Below, piece by piece: positions 33,958 to 45,464 of a stretch of 64,000 nucleotides of DNA (position 1 is the stretch's first letter; the number at the start of each line of letters is the position of its first letter). The notes beneath the pieces were generated by a model. That model saw nothing but the letters and a program-made list of their open reading frames with translations, searched no databases and had not been told where the DNA came from. Made by a program: the position numbers and the translations under genes. The stretch lies in NCBI GenBank assembly GCA_047967505.1, contig CM106538.1. The stretch is one strand, 5' to 3'. This DNA comes from Dipteris shenzhenensis (taxonomy: Eukaryota > Polypodiophyta > Polypodiopsida > Gleicheniales).

Positions 33958-36848
33958 TCACACCCCTTTAATGGGAATGTCCTTCCTTTGCATCAAACCA
34001 AGAGCTACTCTGTGTTTCTCGAAAAGCTCTTTACCAAGTGGTTTGGTAAAGATGTCTGCAACATTCTCTTTGCTATCACAATGCTGCAGTGTGATGTCAC
34101 CAAGTAACACTCTTTCTCTAATGAAGTGCTCTCTGACATCAATGTGCTTTGTCCTAGAGTGGTATATTGGATTCTTGGCCAGTGCTTGAGCTGATTGATT
34201 ATCACAGTATATTGTTGTTGGCTTTGACTCATCAAAGTAATCTGTTTCTGACAACAGTCTTTTGAGCCATATAGCCTCACATGCACCTATAATGAGTGCT
34301 CTATATTCTGCTTCAGTCGAAGACAAAGAAATAATTGGTTGTTTGCTTGACAACCATGATATAGCACCTTGACCAAGGAAACATGCATATCCCTATGTCG
34401 ATCTCCTAGTCTCATGATCTCCAGCATAGTCACTATCACAGTATCCATGCAACCATGGATGACTTCCTCTATATTCTATCCCAAACTGTGTTGTACCTCT
34501 AATTTATCTCAAGGCTCTTTTGGCTGCATTCCAAAGAGACTATTTTGTATTTGCCATAAACTATGCAAGTGAACTTACTGCATAACAAATATCTAGCCAT
34601 GTGAGACATTAACTGTAGGCTTTTTTGAATCTTTTATAAGTTTCAAACGTTGTTCCATGGGAGTGGCTGTAATCTTGCAATCTGCCATATGAAACTTCTT
34701 TAGGATACTATCAAGATACTTGAGCTGACTCATGAAGGTGTTGTCTGAATCTCTCCAGAACTCAATTCCAAAACTCAATTCCAAGACAATAGTGCATATT
34801 AAGTCCAAGATCTTTCATGTCAAACTCTACAGCAGATAAGTCTTGTTTTAGCTTTCTAATGAAGCTATCCTTGCTTTTGGTCACAATCAGATCATCTACA
34901 TACAAAAGTGCAATAGTGATGTCTTCCCCTTGAACTTTGTAGTAGAGAGTATGATCTACATTGGACTTCATGTATCCTAGATTAGCAAAATACTTGTCAA
35001 TTCTGCTGTACCAACTTTTGGGTGCTTGCTTTAAGCCATAGAGACTTTTCTTAAGATGGAAAACTTTATTCTCCTTTCTTGGTTCAACATAACCTATTAG
35101 TTGTTGCATGTAGACTTCCTCGTCTAGATAACCATTGAGAAATGAATTCTTGATATCAAGCTAATACACATTCCATCTGCTGAGTGTCACTCATTTGTTT
35201 GCTATGGCCTTCTTTCCCGGTGGAAGGTCGCATTATTCCCAAGTATTGTTCTTATATAAAGCATCCATTTCTTCATTCATAGCAGTTTGCCATTTTGGCT
35301 TGTCTACTGCATCTCCGAAGTACACTGGCTCTTCTATAACCATGACTCGGTAGTCATAATAGCATAGTTGGTAGTTTCAACCTGAATTGCTTTACCTTTT
35401 CTGAGCATATGTCAATCTTGCTGGCGGTTTGCTTTCCCTAGTAGACCGTCTAAGCTACTATGGCTCCGCTTGGGGTGTTACTGTCAATTCTTGCTCTTCT
35501 TCATCAACCTATTCTGTAGATGATTGTGAAGTCGATGCTTCCATCTCCTGTGCATCCGAGGTTTCCATACTGATTCCTCATCAAAGATTACATCTCTGGA
35601 GATAATGACCTTGCGGTTGATGGGATCATACTTGTATGCTTTGCTTTCTTCATTGTAGCCAACCATGATGCATTTGCATGGCTTCGCATCTAATTTCCTA
35701 CGATGATCATCATTTATGTAGGCATATGCTATGCAACCAAATATGCCGAGATGCCCAATGTGTGGCTTGTGTCCAGTGAATGCTTCATAAGTTGTCATAC
35801 CATGTATCGGTTTGGTAGGAAGCTAATTAAGCAAGTAGTTTGCAATGGCTATTGCTTTTGCCCAATGCTTTTGCCCAATAGTGATTCAAAAGATGCTTTT
35901 CACTAAGGATTGCTCTAGCACTGTCTGCTAAAGTACCATTCTTCCTTTCAGCTCTTGCATTCTGTTGAGGAGTATTTGCACAAGTGAATTGTCTTCAAAT
36001 GCCATGACTTTTGCAAAAGTTCATGAATGCTAAAGACATGTATTCAACTCCTCTGTCTGATCTCATGACTTTGATCTTTCTGCCTGTTTGGTTTTCTACC
36101 ATGGCTTTGAATTATTAAAATCTAGAAAACACTTCAGATTTCTCTTTCAAAAAGTAGACCCAACAATATCTGCTGTAGTCGTCGAGACCAAAGTCAAGTA
36201 GTAAAGTGAACCATTGATGCTGCGGGTCTGGGAATAACCCCATACATCTGTATGTATCAAATCAAGAATACCTCATGCTCGAGAGGTACTTCTACCAAAG
36301 TTGGCTCGCTTTTGTTTGCCGAAACAGCATGCTTCATGAACTTTTCCAAGAAACTGTAGCTTTGGAATCCCGATTGCCATGTTCGGATTCCTGAGATCTA
36401 ACAAGCTCTTGAAATTGACATGACCATATCTCTTATGTCATTTTGCAAATAGTGGCATCTGTTGTGATTGAGTTGTCAGAGCATGCTTCTCTGGTATTGT
36501 AGCTAGCATTCTATACAAGCATTCTTCCTTGACACCTTTTCCTACTAGCTGACATCTTCTCGATTTACCTCCCTAAGCTTCGAAACATAAAGTACATCAT
36601 TCACCTGTCCCTTGAACTGGATTCGGTGTATTATCTACTGTGTAGATGACATTTTTCTGACCTTCTAATAGTTTTTTCTCTGTGAACCATTCCAGATGAT
36701 TGGTCATGTGAGATGATGCACCGCTGTCGATGTACCAAGGATCCTGTTCTGCTTGGTTGACTTGATAGCTAAAATCCTCTTTTGGATTGTAATCAGTGTC
36801 TAGGTACATTGTATCAGTTTGTTGCATTTCCTCATTTGCAAGAAACAT
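33958..36848 (-). pseudogene. Copia-4 pol: protease, integrase, reverse transcriptase, RNase H
   Basis: From the right: protease WYIDSGASSHMTNH (36700-36741) with intact DSG; a heavily broken integrase zone (36560-35484) ending HLGIFGCIAYAYIND, KCIMVGYNEESKAY, RKVIISRDVIFDEE; reverse transcriptase with [30 protein letters not shown] (about 34880) and MKDLGLNMHYCLGIEFW; RNase H with SLSSTEAEYRALIIGACEAIW, IYCDNQSAQALAKNPIYHSRTKHIDV and NVADIFTKPLG (34353-33958), which looks complete. Frameshifts and stops at several places make the polyprotein untranslatable as one unit. Confidence 0.85.
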
Positions 36849-37110
36849 ATTCCCATGTTCATTTGCAAAATGACTGTGACTAGAATGTCCACCATGATGA
36901 TTTCCTCTGCTGCCGAAATTGCCTCGATTGTTGCTACTGGACTAACTGCCTTGGTTGTACTGCTTCTTGTGGCAATCTCTTTCATAGTGTCCAAACTTAT
37001 GACAGTAGTTGCACTGAATGTTTGACACGTTGGTGGATGCATTCCCTCATCCTTGAAATCTTCCTCGGTTGGAATGATTTCCTCTCTATTGATTCTGATG
37101 TTTCTAAGGA
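36849..37110 (-). pseudogene. Copia-4 gag tail with intact zinc knuckle
   Basis: The knuckle CNYCHKFGHYERDC (37013-36972) has all four ligands. It is preceded by NRGRFQG and followed by a Gly/His/Asn-rich spacer into protease. Two stops lie just upstream. The gag core expected up to 37800 is not recognisable; 37120-37440 has no gag signature, so most of gag was deleted or replaced. Confidence 0.75.
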
Positions 37111-37866
37111 GTCGCTGTGCATTCGTTGCTGGTGTACAAAGGTGGTTGAGCCTCTTGAGAGCGTGCAGCAGCTAGCAGAGTTGTGGCGTAGCAGGAGACC
37201 TTAGAGGTCGACTATGGAGTGGTGGTGGCTATGAGCAGCCTATGGTACGCTTGCATGCACTCGTCGCTTGAGGGTCGTAGGGCCGCGAGCATTGTAGTAG
37301 CTGTAAGGTCGTTTGAGAGCCGGTGTGGAGGGTCGTTGCTTGGCGGTTGGAGCTGGTCGGCCGGCTTGGCTGTGAGAGCTATGGAGCCCATGAAAGGCGT
37401 TGCAGTAGTGTAGTCCCCAAAGCGCATGTCAATGAAGGTGCTGTTGTTCGATGAGCTAAGCTAAGGATCTCTTGTCTGTTGAAGCTTCAGCTTGTAGAAG
37501 CGTCTTAAGTCTCAAAGGACTTCTAGGCTCTGAGTAGAATTCTCATTAGAGAACATCTCTCCCTCTCAAAGTAGGAGAGGCTCCTCTTTTCTCCTAGAAA
37601 GCTCTCAATGAATGAATCTCTCAATGAAATAACTCTCTCTCAAATCTGAAGTGAAATTTCTCACAAAATCTCTCAAGAATGAAGATGTATGGAAATACTT
37701 CTCTTGTCGCGGAATGAGCGGAAATGGACGGAAATATCTTACAATGAACGAAAATTCTCTACGGAAGTGAACTCTCACAAGAACACTCGAGAAGCTCTCA
37801 ATCTCTCAATCACTCGATCTCTCTCATGATCTCAAGGATCGCAATGCCTCATCGGAAGGCAAGGGA

Positions 37867-38104
37867 GCTCTGATACCATGACAAAATATGAAGAGGGGAG
37901 AGGAGAAGAGTGGGGATGAGGAGAGAGGGAACAGCTAGAGAGCAGACCACAAATGACTAACTGTACAATAGTTTTAGTTGAAAATGTAAAATATATACAA
38001 ACCCATTTAGGGTTAGGGTTAGGGCATCTAACCCTTTCCTTTATAGCACTCTAGTGGATTAGTGCTATGCACATATGATCACATGATGTTGAGCATGAAC
38101 TCTC

Positions 38105-38109
<5 letters not shown>
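37867..38109 (-). repeat. Copia-4 5' LTR (231 bp) and primer site
   Basis: gctctgatacca at 37867-37878 is the reverse complement of the tRNA-iMet primer site and abuts the LTR (37879-38109). The LTR contains tttagggttagggttaggg, a telomere-like string that belongs to the LTR, not to a telomere. Confidence 0.9.
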
Positions 38110-38139
<30 letters not shown>

Positions 38140-38142
<3 letters not shown>

Positions 38143-38402
38143 TCGACCTTAGGGGGTGCACTAATAGTAATCCTAGGTATCACATGCGTTCAAGGGGTAT
38201 CCTCAACTAAAAATGTTCTCCCAATAAAACCACCCCTCTTTACTTATCAACTAACGGATTTTTTTCTAAAGTTGAATAAAAAACCCCCTCCTATTATTGT
38301 AAACCTGTTAAAATTTTTCCAAAAGTGGAATTAAAATACCCCTCCTTTTGAATTCACGTGGTACACTAAAATTTTTGGAGGTGAACCCCTTGAGTGCTCG
38401 AT
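38140..38402. mobile_element. MITE-B copy 1 (247 bp, 38148-38394)
   Basis: Terminal motifs CTTAGGGGGTGCAC and GTGAACCCCTTGAG form imperfect inverted repeats. Flanks tgctcgac (38140-38147) and tgctcgat (38395-38402) are an 8-bp target duplication with one change. No ORF. It sits beside the GA tract next to Copia-4. Confidence 0.8.
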
Positions 38403-38409
38403 AACTTCA

Positions 38410-38472
<63 letters not shown>

Positions 38473-39129
38473 TTATTTAGTTAGTTATTTATTTATTATT
38501 ATTGAAAGTTATATTTATGTATGTATGTATGCATGTATGTACATACATACATCCATACATACATGCATACACTACTAGTGTTTCTATGGAAACTACACAT
38601 CTAAACTCATCTCCCTCTTGAATATCTTCCTTAATATACCAACTAGGATAGACTAGATTATCCAAGAATTGTTCTACCATTTGTTTACATACCCACATCA
38701 TCTTTGTTTTATGAATGAATACCAATTTGAAGCAATGAACAAACATCGAAGAGGGCATGAACCAACTTGCCAATAGACTTAGAAACAAAAGTGATTTTCA
38801 TGGATGCTTGAATACCTTTTTGCTACTTCATTCTACATTCATCTATATTGAATGCTCAGTGAATGTATCAGGAATAGGCCATTCTATACAATCAAATGCA
38901 GGAAGAGGTACTAGGAAAATGCTTCCAAATGCTCGATCTCTTCAAGGCATTATATTAAAAATTCCCTAAATTGATTAAGGAGACCGAAGCACACCTTGGG
39001 AACATCAACTCCCCAATCGTTGAATAGAAAGCTTGAAAAGCTCCTATCAAACTCTCCAAAAGATGGTTTTCAATCTTTGTGGAAGGAAATATGTCTGTAT
39101 GGATGGCTAAGAAATAGATTTTGTTCATG

Positions 39130-39195
<66 letters not shown>

Positions 39196-39388
39196 TGCAC
39201 GCACCCCCCCCCCCCACACACACACACTATTCCTTGGTGTCATTCAACCATTCATACGCGTACACATACACGGACACTTACACACACCCTCACACACATA
39301 CGTGCACATACACTATAAATGATTTTTCATATTGCGACTCATATACACATACATACACATGCATCATATATACAATGCTCACTTGTGC
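38403..39388. repeat. Microsatellite-rich spacer
   Basis: (CT)n, (AT)n and (GT)n at about 38410-38470; an (ATGT)n/(ACAT)n hairpin at 38515-38570; (CT)n at 39130-39158, (CA)n at 39159-39192 and a run of C near 39205. The Thr/His frames here are repeat translations. 38580-39120 is unique AT-rich DNA without a recognised gene. Confidence 0.8.
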
Positions 39389-40250
39389 CTAGTTCGTACT
39401 GGGGTTCAGAGAAGCTTGAATAATACAAGTTGCAGCTAGTTTATAGGCATAGGCTTGGATGCCCACTACTCCCAGATCCCCTTGATCTTTTGGTCTGATA
39501 CAAAATTCCCATATGACGTTGGATATCTTTCTGAGATTGTTGTTTCCTCCCCATAGGAAAGATCTGCATAACTTGGTAAAGCTATCCAAAGCAGTTTTAG
39601 AGGGACACCAACATGATAGGTTTAAGATGGTAATAGGATAGATGTAGTGATTTAGGACCATTCTCCTTCCTACCAAGTTGGCTTGATATTCCATCCATCT
39701 CTCTAGTTTTTCCCTGAACATGACCTACAGGTTGACAATGGCTTCAAGAAGGTGTCGGCCCTTCTATTCAGGGAGAATCTTGATCCTTAGTGTTATGGCC
39801 TTGGCAAAGATCTTGTAGCTGTAGTTTAGCATAATCAAGGGTCTCAAGTTTTTTAGTGTCTGCATGTCACCACGTTTTGTAATTAACTTGATAACACCTC
39901 AATTAACACATTTTGTGGGGAGGGCAAAAGCTAAGAGGCTATCTTCCCAAAGCTTAAGAAGATATTGGCCTGTATCTTGCTAGAAGATTTTTGTAAAACT
40001 CAATGGGCAGGCCATCCTCCCGCGCCAGGGGTTTTTACATCAATCATAATGTCAACAACTTTCAGCTCCTTTAGGGTGAGAGGTTGGTCCATGTAAAGGT
40101 TTTTAAAGTTCTAGATAGTTTTTCTTTTGGACTATCTGCATCTCTCCCTAGCTTGCAGCATTTATGCATCTTCCTTTCTTGACGTGGAGAGTAAATTTTG
40201 GAAGATTAGATGGAGGTTGTCTTCTTTTAATTACCTAATTTTGTTTCTTT
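39389..40250 (-). pseudogene. LINE (L1-like) reverse transcriptase remnant
   Basis: Minus strand: DGLPIEFYKIFW-like text, GVIKLITKRGDMQ, LKNLRPLIMLNYSYKIFAKAI and LRIKILPE match the fingers of plant L1 reverse transcriptase (consensus NWRPISLLNVDYKI). It then jumps to the segment after the catalytic core, WMEYQANLVGRRMVLNHYIYP, SFLWGGNN, WEFCIRPKDQGDLGV (39721-39389). The YxDD core is deleted and several stops occur. LINE enzymes of this type would drive the A-tailed insertion at 12353. Confidence 0.75.
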
Positions 40251-40379
40251 GGGCCGATTTCATTACTAAGACCTCCCCTTCTACGAGGGCAGGCCAATAA
40301 TAAGAATCAGACCAACCGATGAAATGTAAAGGAGGCCGGTCCAAATTCCCAGCACCGTCGAAGAAAGGAAAATCAAATC

Positions 40380-40511
40380 AGAAGCGGACACGTGGTAGTA
40401 CGGACCTCCTACACACGTTTACGCGTGGTGCTATGGCGATGATGACGCGTGGCGCGGGATATGTATTTATAAATTTCAAATGATCATGTGAATCTTGCCA
40501 TATCTGAATCA
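40380..40511 (+). promoter_or_regulatory. Promoter of gene copy 2 with G-box and ACGCGT boxes
   Basis: CACGTG 40389-40394, ACGCGT 40421-40426 and 40445-40450, TATAAA 40468-40473, ATG 40512. Only 38 bp separate TATA from ATG, so the leader would be about 10 bases, against about 45 in copy 1. Conserved gtggtgctatggcgatg lies between the two ACGCGT boxes. Confidence 0.6.
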
Positions 40512-41361
40512 ATGGCGCTCGCCCTCTCCGTCGACAGTTCGTGTTGGGTCTCCGTCGGAATCTTCCGTCCCTGCCCCCCTTTCACCACTCACGACCTCCT
40601 CGCTCGCCTCTCCTCCATCACCCAATCCTTCCATCGCACCGGCTTTGTCCGCTCCGCCGTCCTCAAAAGCCTCAGCAACGCCTCCTCCGCTTGGGTGAGA
40701 CTCACATCCTCCTCCCTAATTTCACCATTTCGTCGCTGCGCTCATACCAACTCTTTGCCTCATTTATCTTGCGCTGCGCAGGTTGCTGTGTACTCGGTTT
40801 GGGAAAAGGGAACCGTGGAAGACGTTCCTTGCGGCAAGAATCCAAAGGTGAGATGGTTGGTTCTGTCACTAGGCTTTCGGACAATGCGTACGTGAATTAA
40901 TTGTGGGAATCTCCCGAACTAAACTGTCTATTTGTTTACAGATGGATGTATTTGACAAGGCAATTTCTCCGGTAGCACGAAGCGTCGATGTTAGCTGGTA
41001 CGAGGTATCCTGCTGGGACTCCAAAGGGAAGGATTTGTTTCCGGAGATATCACAAGGAGATGTGGTGCACATACGGGGTATCATTGGAGACACCGAATAT
41101 AAAGAATTTTCGTATTCGTGCTTAGCCATTCTAAAGGCTTACTTCCAGCAAGTTGAGGGCTTGTTATCTTGCACTTTCTATAATTCCTTCGATGGTTTGA
41201 GCATGATAGGATTGGGAATCTGGCAGCATGAAGAGGCAGCCCGCGCATTCTTTAATACTCCAGGGGGTCCACCTGAGGAATGCTACTGGAGGAGCTTGGG
41301 TGCCAAATGCAGGTTTGGGATCTATGAGGTAGTGTTGGTGACATCGGAAGGACAAGAGTGA
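40512..41361 (+). CDS. Three-exon host gene, dimeric alpha/beta-barrel-like protein, copy 2 (222 aa)
   Basis: Exons 40512-40694, 40782-40847 and 40942-41361, phase-0 GT-AG introns of 87 and 94 bp (donors gtgaga; acceptors gctgcgcag, tgtttacag). Start MALALSVDSSCWVSVGIFRP; residues 62-83 VAVYSVWEKGTVEDVPCGKN; residues 84-222 carry VSWYEVSCWD, GDVVHIRGIIGD, LKAYFQQVEGLLSCTFY, GLGIWQHEEAARAFF, CRFGIYEVVLV. Splice sites and lengths match copy 1 except for one codon, and most protein differences are conservative, which suggests selection on both. The helix-strand pattern resembles two ferredoxin-like (ABM/Dabb type) repeats. Biochemical role unknown; no signal peptide or membrane segment is obvious. 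Confidence 0.8.
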
Positions 41362-42075
41362 TGAAAAAATGAATTCTAGGCTTGTTCTACACTAATTCGA
41401 GCAGCTCGCTCCCAGCTTGTCACCGAAAATTGGACAGCATATGCAGCCGCCGCACAAGAAGGAGAATACTGTATAGGGCATAGGGCCAAGCCGCACCAGA
41501 AGGAGGATACTGTATAGATCGACGGGGCATAGGGCCAAGCCGCATGGTGGTTAAAAGGTGAACTCCTGCAGCGTTGCTCGGGGAGAAACTGCATCATGCT
41601 CGGTGAATCCAGGAAAGCAATTACACGTTGGTAAGCTAAGTTAAGGGCCTCCTGCTTTCAATTGTCCAGCGGGAGAGCATTGAACCGGTTCCTGCCCCGC
41701 GGATGTACTATTGCATGCAACAGAAGAAGACCCTGAATGGAAATTTCCCACAGACTCCTCTACACAGACAGTCCTATTACTTCAAGTGAGCTTCATCAAG
41801 TGTAATTTATCAATAGCATAATAACTCATGAATTCTCAAAATTTATTTCATTTTCATAATGTAAGTCTTTGCATAGTGTTCCCCCTAGCAAGACAAAAAT
41901 GTTTAGCAAAGACGCCACTAGTACACACTAGCTTCGAATGTATGTGGCGTGAATATTGTGATGCATAAGCACAAACCTACTCATTATGCAAGTCACACTA
42001 GTCCACACTAACTTCGAATTTATGCAGTGTGATGTGAATCGCACGTTTCAATCTCCAACAGACTTTCACCTCGAA

Positions 42076-43188
42076 TAAGAAACACCAACACCTTACTTTC
42101 AGGGCCTTTAGAATTGATCACTCCTCCTTCTAGTGGGGATCGTGAGACTGAGAGTGCCTGTGAGAGGCAAAGTGATGACATCCTCAGCATTAATCTCTTA
42201 CCATTGCACAAAATTATTCTGTTTTTCTTTGTAAACCACGCTACCTCAACCCATTGCACTTCGTTTCAAGATGAATGTGTCCTTTTTGAAAGACCTTGCT
42301 TATATTTTAGGGGTCCAACAATGCTCATAGGTATCGTAAAGGGTAAGGCTCGTTTCACAAATGGCTGCCCACAACTCCTCGGACGAGCGCTCAACCAATG
42401 AAAAAATGCAAAAGGAATTGTAGGGGTGATGTCCACTTCAAAAACAAGCGTACACCTTCTGCCAAAAAAACAAGAGGCACAAGGGTTCTGGGCGCACTGC
42501 CCTTGGACATGAGTAAATGTTTTAGCATTGTCAGGCTATGATTTTTTTATTAGAAAGTTTCCTTTCCATGGGTAAATTTCACTTTTAGCAAGTCTTGTTT
42601 AGATGGCCACCTTAAAGGGCAACTTCCTTGTTGCTATAGCCTGCCCCTAGCGAGGCAGTGCTAACCAAAAAAACGATATGGTGGTTGACTCATGCCCATC
42701 GAGGAAGAAATCTTGGGTGGCAACAAGAGCTCGCCCAAGAGGTTGGGTGGAAGAGGGGCCCATGCATGTTAGCTAAACTTTTGCATTGTAGGGACTTTAG
42801 CCAGGACCACTCGTTTGAGATTCCTTAATGTTACCACTTAACCACCTCACCCTTGGAGCAACTATAAGATCACATTTATTGTTGCCATTGGAATCAACAT
42901 CTAGCAACGGTCAACGAGGATCTTCCAACAACAGAGACCAATGTTGCAACCCGTTCTTGAAGCACATAGCTTGGGTAGCAATGCAAATGATGACCTGCAA
43001 GAAGACGATTGTGCAGAAATCCTACTCAAGGCTACGCTCATCCATACAGTAGGTCACTTGGTTGATGAGGAGCTCAAAGTTGAGAGCAAAATCTTATGCG
43101 ATTGGCTAGAGGTATTTCAAGCCTAGGTCTCTCCACCGTTGAGAGGTTAGAGGAACTATTGCAATACATTGATGGGGATGATGTTTGA
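42076..43188. other. No recognisable gene
   Basis: Mixed unique sequence with short frames only. 42820-43130 holds open frames just upstream of the Harbinger pseudogene (LIHTVGHLVDEELKVESK) that might be its decayed N-terminus, but there is no motif to prove it. Confidence 0.4.
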
Positions 43189-43659
43189 TTGGAGTCCCCA
43201 ATGAGGCTCCCAAGGGACCTCTATCACTTTGTGTGCAGATTGCTTCATGAGGACCTCTCCCAAACAAAGATTCCATTGTCCCTGCACACTATTCCTTCCA
43301 GAGTCTTCTCTGTCGAGAAGAAAATTGCAATTGTGTTGCATAGGATTGGCTCAAGAATGAAGCATAGCGACATTTCATAGATGTATGGAGTTGAAAAATT
43401 ATATTGTTGGCCACGTGGTGAGGCAGTTCATGAAAGGATTGCTAAAACACATGACCCAATTCATACGTTGGCCTGTAAATAAAGCATCTTTATGGCTAGA
43501 GACACTCAAGGGTTTCCCAAATTGTGTTGGAGCAATCGACAATACCCACATTGAAATTAAACTGCCTTGGAAGGTAGTCAATGTCATTGCAAGGAGTGGT
43601 GGACTCCAATATATGGTTCCTAGACATTCTCACTGGGTGGCCTCGATCTATGAATGACT

Positions 43660-43932
43660 TATGACTCTTGGGGGGTGCACTACTTAGAAATCCTATGTAT
43701 CATGTGCATTCAAGGGGTATTTAAAAAACCCCTCAACTAAAACTTCCCCCCCAATAAAACACCACTCTTTACTTATGAACTAAGTGATTTTTTTCTAAAG
43801 CTAAATTAAAAAACCCCTCCTATTATTGTAAACATGTTAAAATTTCCCAAAAAGTTAAATTAAAATACCCCTCCTTTTGAATGCATGTGGTACACTAAAA
43901 TTTTATGAGGTGAACCCCCCAAACTATGACTC
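43660..43932. mobile_element. MITE-B copy 2 (257 bp, 43668-43924)
   Basis: Ends ttggggggtgcac and gtgaaccccccaaac; flanking tatgactc at 43660-43667 and 43925-43932 is a perfect 8-bp target duplication. It lies in the Harbinger pseudogene in the same orientation as copy 1. Internal parts such as acccctcctattattgtaaac match copy 1. Confidence 0.85.
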
Positions 43933-44246
43933 CTAAGGAATTCTAGCCTGTATCATAAGTAGAAAAGGGGTAGATCCTCAATATGATGACATTTGTGGAT
44001 GGAGACATAGAGATTTGAGAGCACATCCTAGCGGATGGGGGCTAAATTTCCCTTATGTAGTTGGTCATTCCATTCCCTCCTCAAGAGACCCAGAGATTGA
44101 AGGATTTTGATTTCATCCACTCCTCCAGTAGGATAGTAGTGGACAAGGCATTCGATAGGATGAAGAACACATGTCCGTTCCTACACAATCCTTCTCGATA
44201 GCCAAACATAAAATTCCTCCCCAAGTTGATTGTTGCAGCATGCTGC

Positions 44247-44520
44247 ATTCTACAATTGGGGGTTCCACCTCCAAAAAATTTGGTGTACCACGTGCATTCA
44301 AAAGGAGGAAATAATTTTGATCCCACTTTTGGAAAAAATATAACAAGATTACAATAATGGGAGGGGGTTTTAAATTCAAAGTTACAAAATATCCGTTAGT
44401 TCATAAGTTAAATAGGGGTGGTTTATTGGGGAAAAATTTTAGTTGAGGGGTTTTTTAAATACCCCCTAAATGCACGTGACACCTAGGATTTCTTAGTAGT
44501 GAACCACCTGAGATTTTACA
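44247..44520. mobile_element. MITE-B copy 3 (258 bp, 44255-44512), opposite orientation
   Basis: Starts attgggggttccacc and ends gtagtgaaccacctgag; flanks attctaca (44247-44254) and attttaca (44513-44520) differ at one base. It reads as the reverse complement of copies 1 and 2 and sits 322 bp from copy 2, forming an inverted pair within the transposase pseudogene. Confidence 0.8.
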
Positions 44521-44690
44521 TAACATCTTCTTGGACTTCAAAGCAGAGATATCCGATGACAACCTTGTTCCTGACATGAATGTGCAATTGAACAATGAGG
44601 CGGGAGGCTATGAATAGGAAGAGTTGGTCAGAGATGTGCCATTGGATTATCTTCCTCATGAGTGAATCCGATTGTAGAAACTATTATCAT

Positions 44691-45460
44691 GCTACTCATA
44701 TGTATCAAATTAGTTATGACATTAAAATAATTTGTTGAACCTTTCCAATTGTTGTACATGATTTTCTCTTGAGAATTTTCTATGTTCCACGTACTATGTT
44801 TTTCTATATATTCTCTGTATTTAGTTCTCTATGTATACATTCTATAAATACTAATTTGAACCATTCTTTCCAATGAAAGATTAACTTGAACATAGAAACG
44901 TTCAAGGATAGCAGATGGGAAAATATCAAAGACACACTTGCACACCATCAAAAGTAATTAACAACAAAAGATATAGCACACTTAGAGGTCCCTGCTATGG
45001 GTTATCTTGGTGGCCTTCAATACAAAATAAGAAATTGATCAAACTACTTGACATGGCAGTGCCATTGTCTTACTAGAGTCGGATAGATAGGCAGTCGAAA
45101 AAAAAGAGCTTGTACTATTTCCTAGCAAGCCCTGCCATCGAATGTGCTATGTTGTTGGAGTGAGCACTAGATGTGTTATTATTATATGCCCTAGTGGATT
45201 CTTCAATGTTGATGGAATGTCATAGACTTTGGAGACGATTCAACATCTGGAACATTATCATCTGCATCTAAAAAACAACACAGGGTTATAGCCCAGACAC
45301 AATGTACATCTGTTGTCTCTATGCCAACATGGACTTATGTTGTTTTTGTGCCAACATGGACTTAGGTAGTACAGAATGTGTGTGTAGAGTAGTGGCAAAG
45401 CTCCGCTTGTACTTTCATAAGGCTAGGAATAATCTCTCTTAGGAATCCTCAACGTGCAAG
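44691..45460. other. No feature seen
   Basis: AT-rich unique sequence after the Harbinger remnant. No domain, RNA gene or repeat was recognised. Confidence 0.5.
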
Positions 45461-45464
45461 TTCT

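Larger units (their letters stand above)
33605..38114 (-). mobile_element. Copia-4: Ty1/copia element with both LTRs (33610-38109)
   Basis: LTRs at 33610-33866 and 37879-38109 enclose a minus-strand interior with tRNA-Met primer site and polypurine tract. The 5 bp agaga on each side (33605-33609, 38110-38114) fit a target duplication, though the flanks are GA repeat. At 4.5 kb it is short because most of gag is missing. Confidence 0.9.
40335..42075 (+). repeat. Segmental duplication, copy 2 (inverted relative to 8415-11520)
   Basis: Carries the same promoter, three exons and 3' flank as 8415-11520 on the opposite strand, and gives the empty site for the Helitron at about 41800-41820. It has its own private change, a tandem duplication of about 41-44 bp at 41459-41544 (aggagaatactgtatag... 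repeated). Sequence farther out (41880-42040) holds two diverged tandem copies of cacactagc/acttcgaat-type sequence. Confidence 0.85.
43189..44690 (+). pseudogene. PIF/Harbinger transposase pseudogene interrupted by two MITE-B insertions
   Basis: Plus-strand trace: FSVEKKIAIVLHRIGS, then VGHVVRQFMKGLL, then LKGFPNCVGAIDNTHIEIKLPW (43510-43572), the DDE_Tnp_4 block with the first catalytic Asp. FLDILTGWPRSMND leads to MITE-B copy 2 at 43668 and resumes MTPKEF at 43926. ILADGG carries the second Asp; RIVVDKAFDRMKN has Asp where the third residue Glu is expected; IVAACCIL runs into MITE-B copy 3 at 44255 and resumes at 44513 as HNIFLDFKAEI. Stops are common. A PIF transposase cuts at TIRs with TTA/TAA target sites. 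Confidence 0.8.

Noticed and set aside
37980-38040. Telomere-like ttagggttaggg string
   Set aside because: It is inside both Copia-4 LTRs; only two to three units.
39121-39392. Thr/His-rich frames
   Set aside because: Translation of (CA)n and (CT)n microsatellites.
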